A stretch of DNA of 64,000 nucleotides from Flagellimonas taeanensis (GCF_003584105.1 NZ_QXFO01000018.1:124001-188000), one strand, 5' to 3'; positions 46,318 through 55,988 are shown, counted from the first letter of the stretch. The notes: generated by a model not told the origin, from the letters alone. Numbers and translations: made by a program.

Positions 46318-47523
46318 ATGAATAAAAGTCGGTCTGCATTTTTAGTTTTCATCCTATTGGTCCTTCCGTTGAACTCTTTTGCAAAAAATGAAACCGAAGC
46401 CCCCCCGCAGGATGAATTTGTGGTGGTACTGGACGCTGGCCATGGTGGGCATGACCCGGGGAACATTGGAAATGGTTATCTGGAAAAGGATATTTCACTT
46501 GCCATTGTGCTCAAGATCGGGGAGGAACTCAAAAAGCATCCGGGCATCAAAGTGGTCTATACCAGGGACGATGATACCTTTATCGACCTTTTTGTTCGGG
46601 GAAAGATAGCCAATGAGGCCGGGGCCGACCTTTTTGTGTCGGTGCATTGCAATGCACACAGTTCGGATGCCTATGGTGCGGAAACCTACGTGTTGGGACT
46701 GCACGCCAATCGACAAAATTTTGAGGTGGCCAAAAAGGAAAACTCCGTGATCTATTTGGAGGACGATTATGAGCAACGCTATGCCGAATATGACATCAAT
46801 TCCCCAGAATCCGTTATTGGATTGACCATTATGCAAGAGGAATTTTTGGACCAGAGCATTCAATTGGGAAAAAAACTCCAGGACAACTTTACCAAAAAAC
46901 TCAGTAGAAAGGACAGAAAAGTAAAGCAGGCAGGATTCATTGTACTGCACCAGACCTTCATGCCCAGCGTTTTGGTGGAAGCAGGCTTCTTGACCAATAA
47001 GAGCGAGGGTGGATATCTCAATTCCAAGAAGGGGCAGGACGAAATGGGAACGGCCATCGCCGATGCCATATTGGCCTACAAGGCTGAAATGGGCATAGGG
47101 GGCGATGCAAGTGTCGGTACCCCGGCGGTCAAAGAAGCCAAGACACCCAAAACTGTTCCAGAAGTTGTTGAACAGAAGGAAGAGACCAGTACTAAGAAAG
47201 TGCAGAAAGAGAAAGAAACCATTACAGCCACTAAGCCGGTCAAGGAAGAAGAGGCGCCCGTTTCAAAATCGGGTGTGGTGTTCAAGGTGCAACTCATGGC
47301 CAGTGCAAAGAACATTCCGTTGAAGGGGGAAAATTTCAATGGATTGGACCAACTGTCCAAGGAACCCTACAAGAACCTTTTCCGTTACCTGTACGGCAAT
47401 GCCAACACGTTGGAAGAAGCCAAACGCCTCAAGGCAAAAGCAGATGCCAAGGGCTATACCACCTCCTATATCGTGGCCTATAAGGATGGGAACAGGGTCC
47501 CCTTGTCCCAAGCCCAAGATTGA
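46318..47523 (+). CDS. N-acetylmuramoyl-L-alanine amidase
   Basis: A 401-residue exported enzyme from the ATG at 46,318, which gives a clean signal peptide (LLVLPLNSFA); the frame is open upstream, but that part lies inside the lptD start region. The Amidase_3 zinc motifs are LDAGHGGHDPG (His), the Glu in GYLEKDISLA, VSVHCNAHSSD and the catalytic VLVEAGFLTNKSE. A Lys/Glu-rich linker (about 270-310) leads to a SPOR-like C-terminus (FKVQLMASAKNIPLKGENF), which targets septal glycan. The MlaD-type gene follows. Confidence 0.94.
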   Translation: MNKSRSAFLVFILLVLPLNSFAKNETEAPPQDEFVVVLDAGHGGHDPGNIGNGYLEKDISLAIVLKIGEELKKHPGIKVVYTRDDDTFIDLFVRGKIANEAGADLFVSVHCNAHSSDAYGAETYVLGLHANRQNFEVAKKENSVIYLEDDYEQRYAEYDINSPESVIGLTIMQEEFLDQSIQLGKKLQDNFTKKLSRKDRKVKQAGFIVLHQTFMPSVLVEAGFLTNKSEGGYLNSKKGQDEMGTAIADAILAYKAEMGIGGDASVGTPAVKEAKTPKTVPEVVEQKEETSTKKVQKEKETITATKPVKEEEAPVSKSGVVFKVQLMASAKNIPLKGENFNGLDQLSKEPYKNLFRYLYGNANTLEEAKRLKAKADAKGYTTSYIVAYKDGNRVPLSQAQD

Positions 47524-47562
47524 GAGAAAAAATATCTGTGGGTACCTTGTAAAAAATATTCC

Positions 47563-47570
47563 TAATTTTG
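47563..47570 (+). promoter_or_regulatory. -7 promoter element before the MlaD-family gene
   Basis: TAATTTTG matches TAnnTTTG exactly, 24 bases before the TTG start at 47,594. The -33 position lacks TTG. Confidence 0.35.
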
Positions 47571-47593
47571 TTTTAAACCATAAACCGAATCTT

Positions 47594-48562
47594 TTGAAAC
47601 TATCCAGGGAAATTAAAACTGGGATTATCGTGATTGTAGGGATTGTGGCCTTTATTTTTGGGCTGAGCTATCTAAAATCCTCCCCACTTTTTGAAAATAA
47701 CAAGACATTTTATGCTGTTTATGACAATGTGGGCGGGTTACAGGCCGGCACACAGGTATCCATCAACGGCTATGGTGTAGGCAATGTGACCGGAATCAAT
47801 TTTAAGGACAGTTCAGGTAAACTTTTGGTCACTTTTACCGTGAGCAACGAATTTGATTTTTCTGAGAATAGCGTAGCGGAACTTTTCGATACGGGTATTA
47901 TCGGGGGCAAGGGCATACAGATCATCCCTGTTTTTGATCAAGCACCCAATGCCAAGTCCGGGGACACCCTTCAATCCAAGATCAAACCAGGCCTTACCGA
48001 TTTGGTGCAACAAAAATTGACCCCCTTGCAGCAAAAAGTAGAAGGAGCGGTATCGCATGCGGATTCCCTATTGATGAACGTCAACGATATATTGGACGAC
48101 CCCACCAAAAGGGAACTCAAACAGACCATAGTCTCCCTGAACCAATTGATAGGGGCCTTCAAGGGCAGTGCGGACAAATTGAACGTGCTTTTGGAGAACA
48201 ACAAGGAACAGTTGGACAATTCGTTGAAGAATGTGGACAACATCACCTCCAACTTTTCAAAACTTTCCGATTCCTTGGCCAATGTGGACCTAGCCGGTAC
48301 CCTTACCAACTTCCAGACCACGGTGGACAAGCTGAACGGTATCTTGGCGAAAATTGAACAAGGGGAAGGCTCGTTGGGTAAATTGCACAAAGACGACGCG
48401 CTATACAATAATTTGGCCGAGGCTTCCAGGGAACTAGATCTTTTGTTACAGGATTTCAGGCTCAACCCCAAGCGATATGTGAACGTGTCAGTATTCGGGA
48501 AAAAGCAAAAGGAATACACACTCCCTGAGGACGATCCGGCAGAGGAAAATCAAGAAAATTAA
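47594..48562 (+). CDS. MlaD-family lipid-transport protein
   Basis: A 322-residue protein. The chosen start is TTG at 47,594 (LKLSREIKTGIIVI), just after a -7 element; the frame is open upstream, but it overlaps the amidase gene out of phase. One N-terminal membrane helix (10-28) is followed by the MCE domain (FYAVYDNVGGLQAGTQVSINGYGVGNV) and a long helical region with heptad-like repeats (about 140-290). MCE proteins form rings that carry phospholipids between membranes. The gene ends exactly before the start of the Fe-S protein gene. Confidence 0.9.
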   Translation: MKLSREIKTGIIVIVGIVAFIFGLSYLKSSPLFENNKTFYAVYDNVGGLQAGTQVSINGYGVGNVTGINFKDSSGKLLVTFTVSNEFDFSENSVAELFDTGIIGGKGIQIIPVFDQAPNAKSGDTLQSKIKPGLTDLVQQKLTPLQQKVEGAVSHADSLLMNVNDILDDPTKRELKQTIVSLNQLIGAFKGSADKLNVLLENNKEQLDNSLKNVDNITSNFSKLSDSLANVDLAGTLTNFQTTVDKLNGILAKIEQGEGSLGKLHKDDALYNNLAEASRELDLLLQDFRLNPKRYVNVSVFGKKQKEYTLPEDDPAEENQEN

Positions 48563-49888
48563 ATGGAATATCTTCCTAACATAGTGTTTGCCATAGTCCT
48601 TATTGTGGGCATTGGGTTCTTTGTGCGCAACGTGAAGAAGCTCATCAGGAACATCAAGTTGGGCAAAAAGGTCGATGTGGCGGATAACAAACCCCAGCGA
48701 TGGAAGAACATGGCAAGGATTGCCCTGGGACAAACCAAAATGGTGGTGCGCCCCATCGCCGGACTCATGCACATCATTGTCTATGTAGGGTTCATTATCA
48801 TCAACATTGAGGTACTGGAGATTATTTTGGATGGAATTTTAGGCACGCACCGGTTGTTTTCCCCAATAGGACAGTTATATGATATTTTGATAGGCTCTTT
48901 TGAGATATTGGCTTTTTTGGTGATAGTGGCCGTTACCGTTTTTTGGGTGCGTAGGAACATCATCAAGCTCCAGCGGTTTATCAAACCAGAAATGAAGGGC
49001 TGGCCCAAAAAGGATGGGAACACGATCCTTTACATAGAATTTGTATTGATGGTTCTTTTCCTGACCATGAATGCCACTGATTTTCAATTACAGCAATTGG
49101 GAGCCGACCATTATGTGCAGGCGGGGGCTTTTCCCATCAGTCAATTCATAACCCCTTTGTTTGAGGGCCTCCCGGTTTCCACCTTGATATTGATGGAAAG
49201 GACAGCTTGGTGGTTGCACATCTTGGGCATATTGGCCTTTTTGAATTACCTCTATTACTCCAAGCACCTGCATATCCTTTTGGCCTTTCCGAACACCTAT
49301 TATGGCAAACTGAAACCCCAAGGACAGTTCAACAACCTGGAATCGGTGACCAATGAGGTAAAACTGATGATGGATCCCAACGCAGACCCTTTTGCGGCCC
49401 CTGCCGATCCAAATGCAGCTGCCCCGGAAAAGTTCGGGGCATCCGATGTGATGGATCTGAATTGGGTGCAATTACTGAATGCATATACCTGTACCGAATG
49501 TGGTCGGTGCACCTCCGAATGTCCTGCCAACCAGACCGGGAAAAAACTATCCCCCAGAAAGATCATGATGGACACCCGCGACCGTTTGGAGGAAGTGGGC
49601 AAGATCATGGACACCAACAACGGCGAGTTTGTACCTGATGGCAAACAATTGCTCGACGATTATATCAGTAGGGAAGAACTTTGGGCGTGCACAACTTGCA
49701 ATGCTTGCGTGCAGGCATGCCCCGTGAGCATAGACCCCCTGTCCATCATCGTGGAAATGCGTAGGTATTTGGTGATGGAACAGTCGGCTGCGCCCATGGA
49801 ACTGAACAACATGATGTCCAACATTGAAAATAATGGGGCTCCTTGGCCATACAACCAAATGGACCGTTTGAACTGGGTAAACGAATAA
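48563..49888 (+). CDS. Membrane-bound Fe-S oxidoreductase, HdrD/GlpC-like
   Basis: A 441-residue protein. The N-terminal half has about five membrane helices of the heterodisulfide-reductase gamma/nitrate-reductase gamma kind. The C-terminal half binds two [4Fe-4S] clusters: Cys310, 313, 316 and 320 (CTECGRCTSEC) and Cys376, 379, 382 and 386 (CTTCNACVQAC), each followed by Pro. It would pass electrons between membrane quinone and a soluble partner. It starts immediately after the MlaD gene's stop and is followed after 10 bases by a CCG-domain partner. Confidence 0.92.
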   Translation: MEYLPNIVFAIVLIVGIGFFVRNVKKLIRNIKLGKKVDVADNKPQRWKNMARIALGQTKMVVRPIAGLMHIIVYVGFIIINIEVLEIILDGILGTHRLFSPIGQLYDILIGSFEILAFLVIVAVTVFWVRRNIIKLQRFIKPEMKGWPKKDGNTILYIEFVLMVLFLTMNATDFQLQQLGADHYVQAGAFPISQFITPLFEGLPVSTLILMERTAWWLHILGILAFLNYLYYSKHLHILLAFPNTYYGKLKPQGQFNNLESVTNEVKLMMDPNADPFAAPADPNAAAPEKFGASDVMDLNWVQLLNAYTCTECGRCTSECPANQTGKKLSPRKIMMDTRDRLEEVGKIMDTNNGEFVPDGKQLLDDYISREELWACTTCNACVQACPVSIDPLSIIVEMRRYLVMEQSAAPMELNNMMSNIENNGAPWPYNQMDRLNWVNE

Positions 49889-49898
49889 AGCTAGCACT

Positions 49899-50684
49899 AT
49901 GGACGAACAATTGAAGGTGAAGACCATGCAGGAGTTTATGGCGGAAGGCAAACAGCCCGAAATTTTGTTTTGGGTAGGTTCGGCCGGAAGTTATGACGAT
50001 AGGGCAAAAAAAATATCCAGGGCATTTGTAAAGTTGTTGAACCGGGCCAATGTCGATTTTGCCGTGTTGGGGCAAGAAGAAAGTTCAACGGGTGATGTGG
50101 CCAAACGGGCAGGCAATGAGTTCTTGTTCCAAATGCAGGCCATGATGAACATAGAACTGTTGAATGGCTACGAGATCAAACGCATTGTCACCTGTGATCC
50201 ACATTCCTTCAATACCCTCAAAAATGAATATCCAGGCTTGGGCGGTACTTACGAGGTCGTCCACCATACCCAATACCTAAAAGAACTTCTGGATCAGGGC
50301 CGTTTGACCTTGCAAGGGGAAACCTATAAGGGAAAACGCATCACGTTTCATGATCCTTGCTATCTGGGAAGGGCCAATTCCGTTTATGACGCCCCAAGGG
50401 AAGTGCTTGCCAAGACCAATGCGGAATTGGTGGAAATGAAACGTCACAAGAAAACTGCATTATGCTGTGGGGCAGGAGGCGCCCAAATGTTCAAGGAACC
50501 TGAAAAAGGGGACATGGACATCAATGTTTTACGCACCAAGGATGCCCTGGAGACCAACCCCAATATCATAGCGACGGGATGTCCGTATTGCAATACGATG
50601 ATGACAGATGGCATCAAGGCCCATGAAAAAGAAGACAGTGTTACGGTCTTGGACGTAGCCGAACTTTTAGCAAACTCTATTTGA
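49899..50684 (+). CDS. CCG-domain Fe-S protein, partner of the preceding oxidoreductase
   Basis: A 261-residue soluble protein with two cysteine-rich CCG domains. The C-terminal copy has HDPCYLGR near 150 and LCCGAGGAQMF near 191, and a second CPYC segment lies near 228; the N-terminal copy is weaker. Such subunits, as in heterodisulfide reductase HdrB or the LutA type, bind a non-cubane or normal [4Fe-4S] cluster and carry the catalytic chemistry. It is one base ahead of the following gene and is surely in one transcript with the membrane subunit. Confidence 0.92.
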   Translation: MDEQLKVKTMQEFMAEGKQPEILFWVGSAGSYDDRAKKISRAFVKLLNRANVDFAVLGQEESSTGDVAKRAGNEFLFQMQAMMNIELLNGYEIKRIVTCDPHSFNTLKNEYPGLGGTYEVVHHTQYLKELLDQGRLTLQGETYKGKRITFHDPCYLGRANSVYDAPREVLAKTNAELVEMKRHKKTALCCGAGGAQMFKEPEKGDMDINVLRTKDALETNPNIIATGCPYCNTMMTDGIKAHEKEDSVTVLDVAELLANSI

Positions 50685-50685
50685 T

Positions 50686-51168
50686 ATGTTGGTAGATTTT
50701 ATTGAATTGCCGGAACACTCAAGAATTTGGATCTATCAATCCAATCGTAGTTTCACGGATACGGAGCAAGAGGAGATCAAAGAAGAACTGGACAGTTTCC
50801 TAAAGGAATGGACGGCCCATGGCAGTGAACTCCATGCTGGGTATGAGATCAGGTACAAGCGATTTATAGTGATAGGGCTGGATCAGGCCAGTGCAAGTGC
50901 ATCTGGATGTTCCATTGACGCTTCGGTCCATTTTATACAGACTTTGGAGAAAAGATACAATGTGGAGCTCATGGACCGGATGAACGTTTCCTTCAAACAG
51001 GGCGAGTTCATCGCATACAAACCCTTGAAGGATTTTAAAAAGATGGCCAAGGACAAGTCCGTTTCCCCCAATACCATAGTGTTCAACAATTTGGTGGCCA
51101 CCAAGCAAGAATATCTCGAACATTGGGAAGTGCCTGCCAGCGAAAGTTGGCACTCCAGGTTTGTTTAG
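50686..51168 (+). CDS. Conserved flavobacterial protein, unknown function
   Basis: A 160-residue soluble protein. Homologues are often labelled ABC transporter ATPase, but no Walker A, Walker B or signature motif is present. What is visible is an N-terminal IYQSNRSFTDTEQEEIKEEL helix, a LHAGYEIRYKRFIVIGLDQ strand pair, an ASGCSIDASVHFI segment with Cys and His, and a C-terminal EVPASESWHSRFV tail. It starts one base after the CCG-protein stop, so it probably serves that Fe-S module. Confidence 0.85.
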   Translation: MLVDFIELPEHSRIWIYQSNRSFTDTEQEEIKEELDSFLKEWTAHGSELHAGYEIRYKRFIVIGLDQASASASGCSIDASVHFIQTLEKRYNVELMDRMNVSFKQGEFIAYKPLKDFKKMAKDKSVSPNTIVFNNLVATKQEYLEHWEVPASESWHSRFV

Positions 51169-51259
51169 GACAATCTTAAAGTATCTTAATTTCTGTGCAT
51201 TTCTCGACCAAATGCAATATTTTTATCAGCTATAAGTTCATGTCCTAGACAAGATATTT

Positions 51260-54172
51260 ATGCGGTCAACCCTATATTTCCCCCTTTTCATATTACTTAG
51301 TTTCCAAGTCTTTGGTCAAGAGAATCCTCTACAGACCCAAGATTCCCTTGCCCAAATGGCATGGGTGGAGAACAGGTACAATAGCATGTCCCTTCAAGAG
51401 CGCATTGGCCAATTGTTCATGGTGAGTGTGGCTTCCAATCAAGACAAGGCCTCTACCGACAACATCCAGAAACTTGTGGATGAAGAGGGTATTGGAGGGG
51501 TGATTTTCTTGACCGGAACTCCCGTACGTCAGGCCAAATTGACAAATGAATACCAATCAAAATCCAAGATCCCATTGTTGATCGGCATGGATGCGGAGTG
51601 GGGCCTGGCCATGCGGCTGGATTCTACCTATGCATTTCCGTGGAATATGACCCTAGGTGCCATTCAGGATAGCACCCTTGTGGAAAAAGTGGGTCATCAG
51701 ATAGGCAAACACGCCAAACGCCTTGGGGTGCACATCAATTTTGCACCCGATCTGGATGTGAACAACAATCCACAAAACCCGATTATTGGCAACCGTTCCT
51801 TCGGCGAAGACCCCGTCAATGTGGCAAAAAAAGGTGCTGCCTTCGTGAAGGGAATGGAAGCAGCGGGGGTACTCTCCTGTGGCAAGCATTTTCCGGGTCA
51901 TGGGGATACCGCCACGGATTCGCACAAAGCACTCCCGATCATCAATTCATCCAGGGAAGTATTGGATTCCATCGAACTTCACCCATTCCAAAAAGTGATG
52001 CAAGATGGATTAAGTTCCGTGATGATAGCCCATTTGGATGTACCCAGTCTGGAAAGCAGGGAAGGACATCCCTCGTCCCTGTCAAAAGCTATTGTGACAG
52101 GACTGCTCCAGGAAGAAATGGGTTTTGGAGGATTGATATTCACCGATGCCCTGAATATGAAAGCTGTTTCCCAATTTGCGGATGAGGGAGAGGTGGAATT
52201 GGAGGCCTTTTTGGCGGGTAATGATATGCTGTTGATGCCCGAAAATGTATCCAAAGCAAAGGACAGGCTGATGTTGGCCTATAACGAAGGTGCCATCACA
52301 GAAGAAAGACTGGCCCTGTCCGTGAAGAAAATATTGATGGCCAAGTACAAGGTAGGGCTAAACAATTACCAGCCCGTGAAATTGGAAAATCTACACGAGG
52401 ACCTGAACACCCTTGAAAATGATGTGATCTATGAAGAGGCGATAGAGGGGGCCATGACCGTGGCCAAGAACAATTTTTCCCTTATGCCCATTAGAAAATT
52501 GGATAACAAAAAGATAGCCTATGTCCAGTTTGGGGACGATTCTGGCTCCATCTTTTTGGAAACCGTGAACAAGTATTATAAGGTCACCCAAATCAAGGCC
52601 AAGGATATCGCCGCTTACAAAAATGAACTGGCGAATTACAATTTGGTCATCATCGGTCTGCACAAGAGCAATGAAAGTCCATGGAAGGGCTATAAGTTCT
52701 CCAAAAATGAACTCTTTTGGATGGAGGAGATATCCAGATTGCGCACGAGCAATACCATTTTGGCCCTTTTTGCCAAGCCCTATGCTCTTCTGGATGTGGT
52801 CAACTTTGATACCATGGACGGGGTCGTCGTCGCCTATCAGAACAGTGACATTGCACAGGAAAAGGCAGCGGAGGTCATTTTTGGTGCCATAGGTGCCAAT
52901 GGCAAGTTGCCCGTTTCAGCACATGCCGAATTTCCAGTGGGCACAGGGATCAAACAGGAATCCCTACAGCGGTTGGGATACAGCATTCCCGAGCGGGTGG
53001 GCATGAGTTCGGAGAAATTGGCTTTGGTAGATACTTTGGTGCAGCAAGGCCTTGACTCCTTGATGTACCCCGGAGCCCAGGTATTGGTGGCAAGAAAGGG
53101 GAAGGTCATTTATAACAAGAGTTTTGGCAAGCCTACGTACAATTCGGATATGGACATTACTGAAGAATCCGTTTACGATTTGGCTTCCTTGACCAAGATC
53201 TTGTCCACCCTGCCCATCATCATGAAAATGGAGGAAGAGGGAAAAATTGCGCTCAATGACACGTTTAAGGACTTGATCCCTGGCTATGTGGACACCGAGC
53301 TGAAAGATGTGACCGTCTTGAAGGCTTTGTCGCATTACGGTCGGCTTCCGGCCTGGATCGCTTTTTACATCGATACCTTGACCAAGGACAGAAAACCATC
53401 CCCGGAGTTTTACAGCAACAATCCTTCGGAGGCCTTCCCGTACAAGGTTGCGGAGCACTTGTACCTCACTAGGTCCTACAAGGACTCCATCCACAATCGG
53501 ATTGGAAGGCAAAGTTTGAAATCCAACCGTTATCGGTACAGTGACCTTGCCTATTATGTTCTTAAGGAATATATTGAGAATACCTACCAAAGACCGATAA
53601 ACGAATTGGCGGATGAATTTTTTTATAAACCTATGGGCTTACAACGGACCATGTTCAATCCGTTGAAAAAAATTCCAAAAGAAGAGATAGTTCCCTCTGA
53701 AGAGGACGACTATTACAGATATCAGACTGTGCAGGGCTATGTCCATGATATGGGAGCCGCCATGCAAGGTGGGGTTGGCGGACATGCAGGACTTTTCAGT
53801 ACGGCCAATGAAGTGGCAAAGATCATGCAGATGTACCTGCAGGGCGGTTTTTATGGCGGGGAACGCTTTTTGAACGAGCGGACCATCAAAAAATTCAACA
53901 CCTGTTACTTCTGCAACAATGATGTGAGACGGGGTGTGGGCTTTGATAAACCGCAATTGGGGAGCAGTGGTCCCACCTGTGGTTGTGTGTCCAGGAAAAG
54001 CTTTGGTCATAGTGGCTTTACCGGCACGTTCACTTGGGCAGACCCTGATGCGGAACTGGTCTATGTTTTTTTGTCGAACAGGACCTATCCGTCGGCGACC
54101 AATACATTACTGATAAGTTCTGGATTGCGGACACGTGTCCAGCAAGCTATTTATGATTCCATTATTGACTAG
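51260..54172 (+). CDS. Glycoside hydrolase family 3 / beta-lactamase-type serine hydrolase fusion
   Basis: A 970-residue secreted protein with a signal peptide ending VFGQE near residue 20. The N-terminal GH3 domain (about 40-370) carries the NagZ motif KHFPGHGDTATDSH at 209-222 and an FTDALNMKAV nucleophile region near 294; a GH3 C-terminal sandwich follows to about 590. Residues 600-960 are a class C beta-lactamase/PBP-like domain with Ser643 and Lys646 in SLTK, a YSD motif near 755 and a GHSGFTGT third motif near 916. It probably removes GlcNAc and cuts peptide or ester bonds on wall fragments. Confidence 0.95.
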   Translation: MRSTLYFPLFILLSFQVFGQENPLQTQDSLAQMAWVENRYNSMSLQERIGQLFMVSVASNQDKASTDNIQKLVDEEGIGGVIFLTGTPVRQAKLTNEYQSKSKIPLLIGMDAEWGLAMRLDSTYAFPWNMTLGAIQDSTLVEKVGHQIGKHAKRLGVHINFAPDLDVNNNPQNPIIGNRSFGEDPVNVAKKGAAFVKGMEAAGVLSCGKHFPGHGDTATDSHKALPIINSSREVLDSIELHPFQKVMQDGLSSVMIAHLDVPSLESREGHPSSLSKAIVTGLLQEEMGFGGLIFTDALNMKAVSQFADEGEVELEAFLAGNDMLLMPENVSKAKDRLMLAYNEGAITEERLALSVKKILMAKYKVGLNNYQPVKLENLHEDLNTLENDVIYEEAIEGAMTVAKNNFSLMPIRKLDNKKIAYVQFGDDSGSIFLETVNKYYKVTQIKAKDIAAYKNELANYNLVIIGLHKSNESPWKGYKFSKNELFWMEEISRLRTSNTILALFAKPYALLDVVNFDTMDGVVVAYQNSDIAQEKAAEVIFGAIGANGKLPVSAHAEFPVGTGIKQESLQRLGYSIPERVGMSSEKLALVDTLVQQGLDSLMYPGAQVLVARKGKVIYNKSFGKPTYNSDMDITEESVYDLASLTKILSTLPIIMKMEEEGKIALNDTFKDLIPGYVDTELKDVTVLKALSHYGRLPAWIAFYIDTLTKDRKPSPEFYSNNPSEAFPYKVAEHLYLTRSYKDSIHNRIGRQSLKSNRYRYSDLAYYVLKEYIENTYQRPINELADEFFYKPMGLQRTMFNPLKKIPKEEIVPSEEDDYYRYQTVQGYVHDMGAAMQGGVGGHAGLFSTANEVAKIMQMYLQGGFYGGERFLNERTIKKFNTCYFCNNDVRRGVGFDKPQLGSSGPTCGCVSRKSFGHSGFTGTFTWADPDAELVYVFLSNRTYPSATNTLLISSGLRTRVQQAIYDSIID

Positions 54173-54196
54173 ACAATGAATATTGCCTTAGATTTG
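54165..54196 (+). promoter_or_regulatory. Promoter of bshA
   Basis: TTG (54,165-54,167), a 21-base spacer and TAGATTTG (54,189-54,196) match both Bacteroidota boxes. The -33 box lies in the last codons of the GH3 fusion gene. The leader would be about 88 bases. Confidence 0.5.
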
Positions 54197-54290
54197 TACG
54201 GATGGAGTGTCACCCAATATGGACACAGGTAGAAAGTGGCCAAACATTCGGCATTGCATTGAATATGGCAAAAACGATAAATACTGACAA

Positions 54291-55433
54291 ATGAAAATCG
54301 CGATTGTTTGTTACCCCACGTTCGGAGGTAGTGGAGTTGTTGCTACAGAATTGGGCATCGCTTTGGCAGAAAGAGGGCATGAAGTTCATTTTGTGACCTA
54401 TAAACAACCCGTTCGTTTGGGGCTTTTGGACAACAATATCCATTTTCACGAAGTGCATGTGCCGGAATATCCGTTGTTCCACTATCAACCATACGAATTG
54501 GCACTGTCCAGCAAATTGGTGGATACCATCAAGCTTTATGATATAGAACTGCTGCATGTGCATTATGCCATTCCCCACGCCTATGCAGGATATATGGCCA
54601 AGAAGATGCTCCAGGAATATGGCATCTTTATCCCCATGATCACCACCCTGCACGGAACCGATATCACTTTGGTGGGCAAGCACCCTTTCTATAAACCGGC
54701 GGTGACCTTCAGTATCAACAAGTCCGACGTGGTGACCTCGGTTTCTGAGGCCCTCAAAAAAAGCACCTTGGAGCTGTTCGATATTGAGCGGGAAATCGAG
54801 GTGATTCCCAACTTTATCGAAACTTCCAAGTACAGCCCTGATTATTCCGATTGCCAGCGTAGCTTAATGGCCAAGGATAATGAACGCATCATTACCCATA
54901 TCAGTAATTTTAGAAAGGTAAAGCGTATTCCTGATGTGATCCATATCTTCTATCGTATCCAAAAGGAGTTACCGGCAAAGCTGATCATGGTGGGCGAGGG
55001 GCCCGAAAAAGAGAAAGCGGAGCAGTTGTGCGATAAGCTTGGTATAAAAGAAAAAGTTCTGTTTTTGGGGAACAGCACTGAGATTGATAGAATCCTCTGT
55101 TTTTCAGACCTGTTCCTTTTGCCTTCCGAAACGGAGAGCTTCGGGTTGGCTGCTTTGGAGGCCATGATCAACAAGGTAGCCGTGGTTTCCAGCAACACAG
55201 GTGGTATTCCAGAAGTGAATGTTGATGGAGTTTCGGGATATCTGGCCAATGTGGGCGATGTGGAGGATATGGCGGCAAAGGCCTTGAAGATATTGAAGGA
55301 CGATACGATTTTGGAACAGTTCAAGCAGAATGCCTATAATGTGGCAACGAAGTTTGATATCGTCCATATTTTGCCAATGTATGAGGAAATCTATGAAAAG
55401 GCATACAAGTCACGTTTTAAGAATACCTTTTGA
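54291..55433 (+). CDS. bshA: N-acetyl-alpha-D-glucosaminyl L-malate synthase
   Basis: A 380-residue GT4 glycosyltransferase. The bacillithiol-type N-terminus IVCYPTFGGSGVVATELG, HVHYAIPHAYAGYMAKKML and TTLHGTDITLVGKHP, and the C-terminal ESFGLAALEAMINKVAVVSSNTGG all fit BshA. It joins GlcNAc from UDP-GlcNAc to L-malate, the first step of bacillithiol synthesis. The length is normal. A small lipoprotein gene begins two bases after the stop. Confidence 0.97.
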   Translation: MKIAIVCYPTFGGSGVVATELGIALAERGHEVHFVTYKQPVRLGLLDNNIHFHEVHVPEYPLFHYQPYELALSSKLVDTIKLYDIELLHVHYAIPHAYAGYMAKKMLQEYGIFIPMITTLHGTDITLVGKHPFYKPAVTFSINKSDVVTSVSEALKKSTLELFDIEREIEVIPNFIETSKYSPDYSDCQRSLMAKDNERIITHISNFRKVKRIPDVIHIFYRIQKELPAKLIMVGEGPEKEKAEQLCDKLGIKEKVLFLGNSTEIDRILCFSDLFLLPSETESFGLAALEAMINKVAVVSSNTGGIPEVNVDGVSGYLANVGDVEDMAAKALKILKDDTILEQFKQNAYNVATKFDIVHILPMYEEIYEKAYKSRFKNTF

Positions 55434-55435
55434 TC

Positions 55436-55870
55436 ATGAAACGTTTCCTGTTCCTCACATGGGTATGTCTGCTCTCCTGTAATGCCCAGAAAAATTTGGG
55501 CAAAGAGATTGAGGGCTTGGTCTTGTTGGAACAAGATGGCTATTCCGGGGGCGATGCTTTTGAGACCATGGAGATCCGTGATACGAAATCGCTGAACAGG
55601 TTTTACTCCCAGATCAACAAGACCCGAAAACCGGGACTCCCTGTGCCCATGATCGACTTTTCAAAAGAAATGGTACTGTTGGTGTGCCTAGGCGAGCAAC
55701 AGGGCCAACAGTCTGTACAGTTGTATAAAACCAAGGAAACCGATGCCGAAATCTTCGTAGGCGTAACATTGGAAGCAAAAGGGAAAGATCCATTGGCCAC
55801 CCAAACACCCTTTTATCTGTATAAAATGCCTCTTACCGACAAAACGATTGTTTTTCAATTGGTTGATTGA
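55436..55870 (+). CDS. Predicted lipoprotein, unknown function
   Basis: A 144-residue protein from the ATG at 55,436, three bases after the bshA stop. The N-terminus MKRFLFLTWVCLLSC ends in a lipobox (Cys15), and the mature part contains a compact beta-rich region with DFSKEMVLLVCLGEQQGQQSVQLY and PFYLYKMPLTDKTIVFQLVD. No named family is recognised. Co-transcription with bshA is likely from spacing; a link to bacillithiol is inference only. Confidence 0.75.
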   Translation: MKRFLFLTWVCLLSCNAQKNLGKEIEGLVLLEQDGYSGGDAFETMEIRDTKSLNRFYSQINKTRKPGLPVPMIDFSKEMVLLVCLGEQQGQQSVQLYKTKETDAEIFVGVTLEAKGKDPLATQTPFYLYKMPLTDKTIVFQLVD

Positions 55871-55930
55871 TAGCGTAGTAAAATCCTTTCCTGCTTCTTG
55901 TCGAATAAAAGCGCACTTAAAAGTGCAAAA

Positions 55931-55961
55931 TTCGGCTTTATTGGTGCTTCCCGTAGATTTG
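55931..55961 (+). promoter_or_regulatory. Promoter of the OmpA-family gene
   Basis: TTCG (one base off TTTG, 55,931-55,934), a 19-base spacer and TAGATTTG (55,954-55,961) match the Bacteroidota consensus, 27 bases before the ATG at 55,989. Confidence 0.5.
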
Positions 55962-55988
55962 TAGTCGATAAACCTCAAATCGAGCATC

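Noticed and set aside
50686-51168. Annotation as an ABC transporter ATPase
   Set aside because: No Walker A, Walker B or LSGGQ-like motif is present in its 160 residues.
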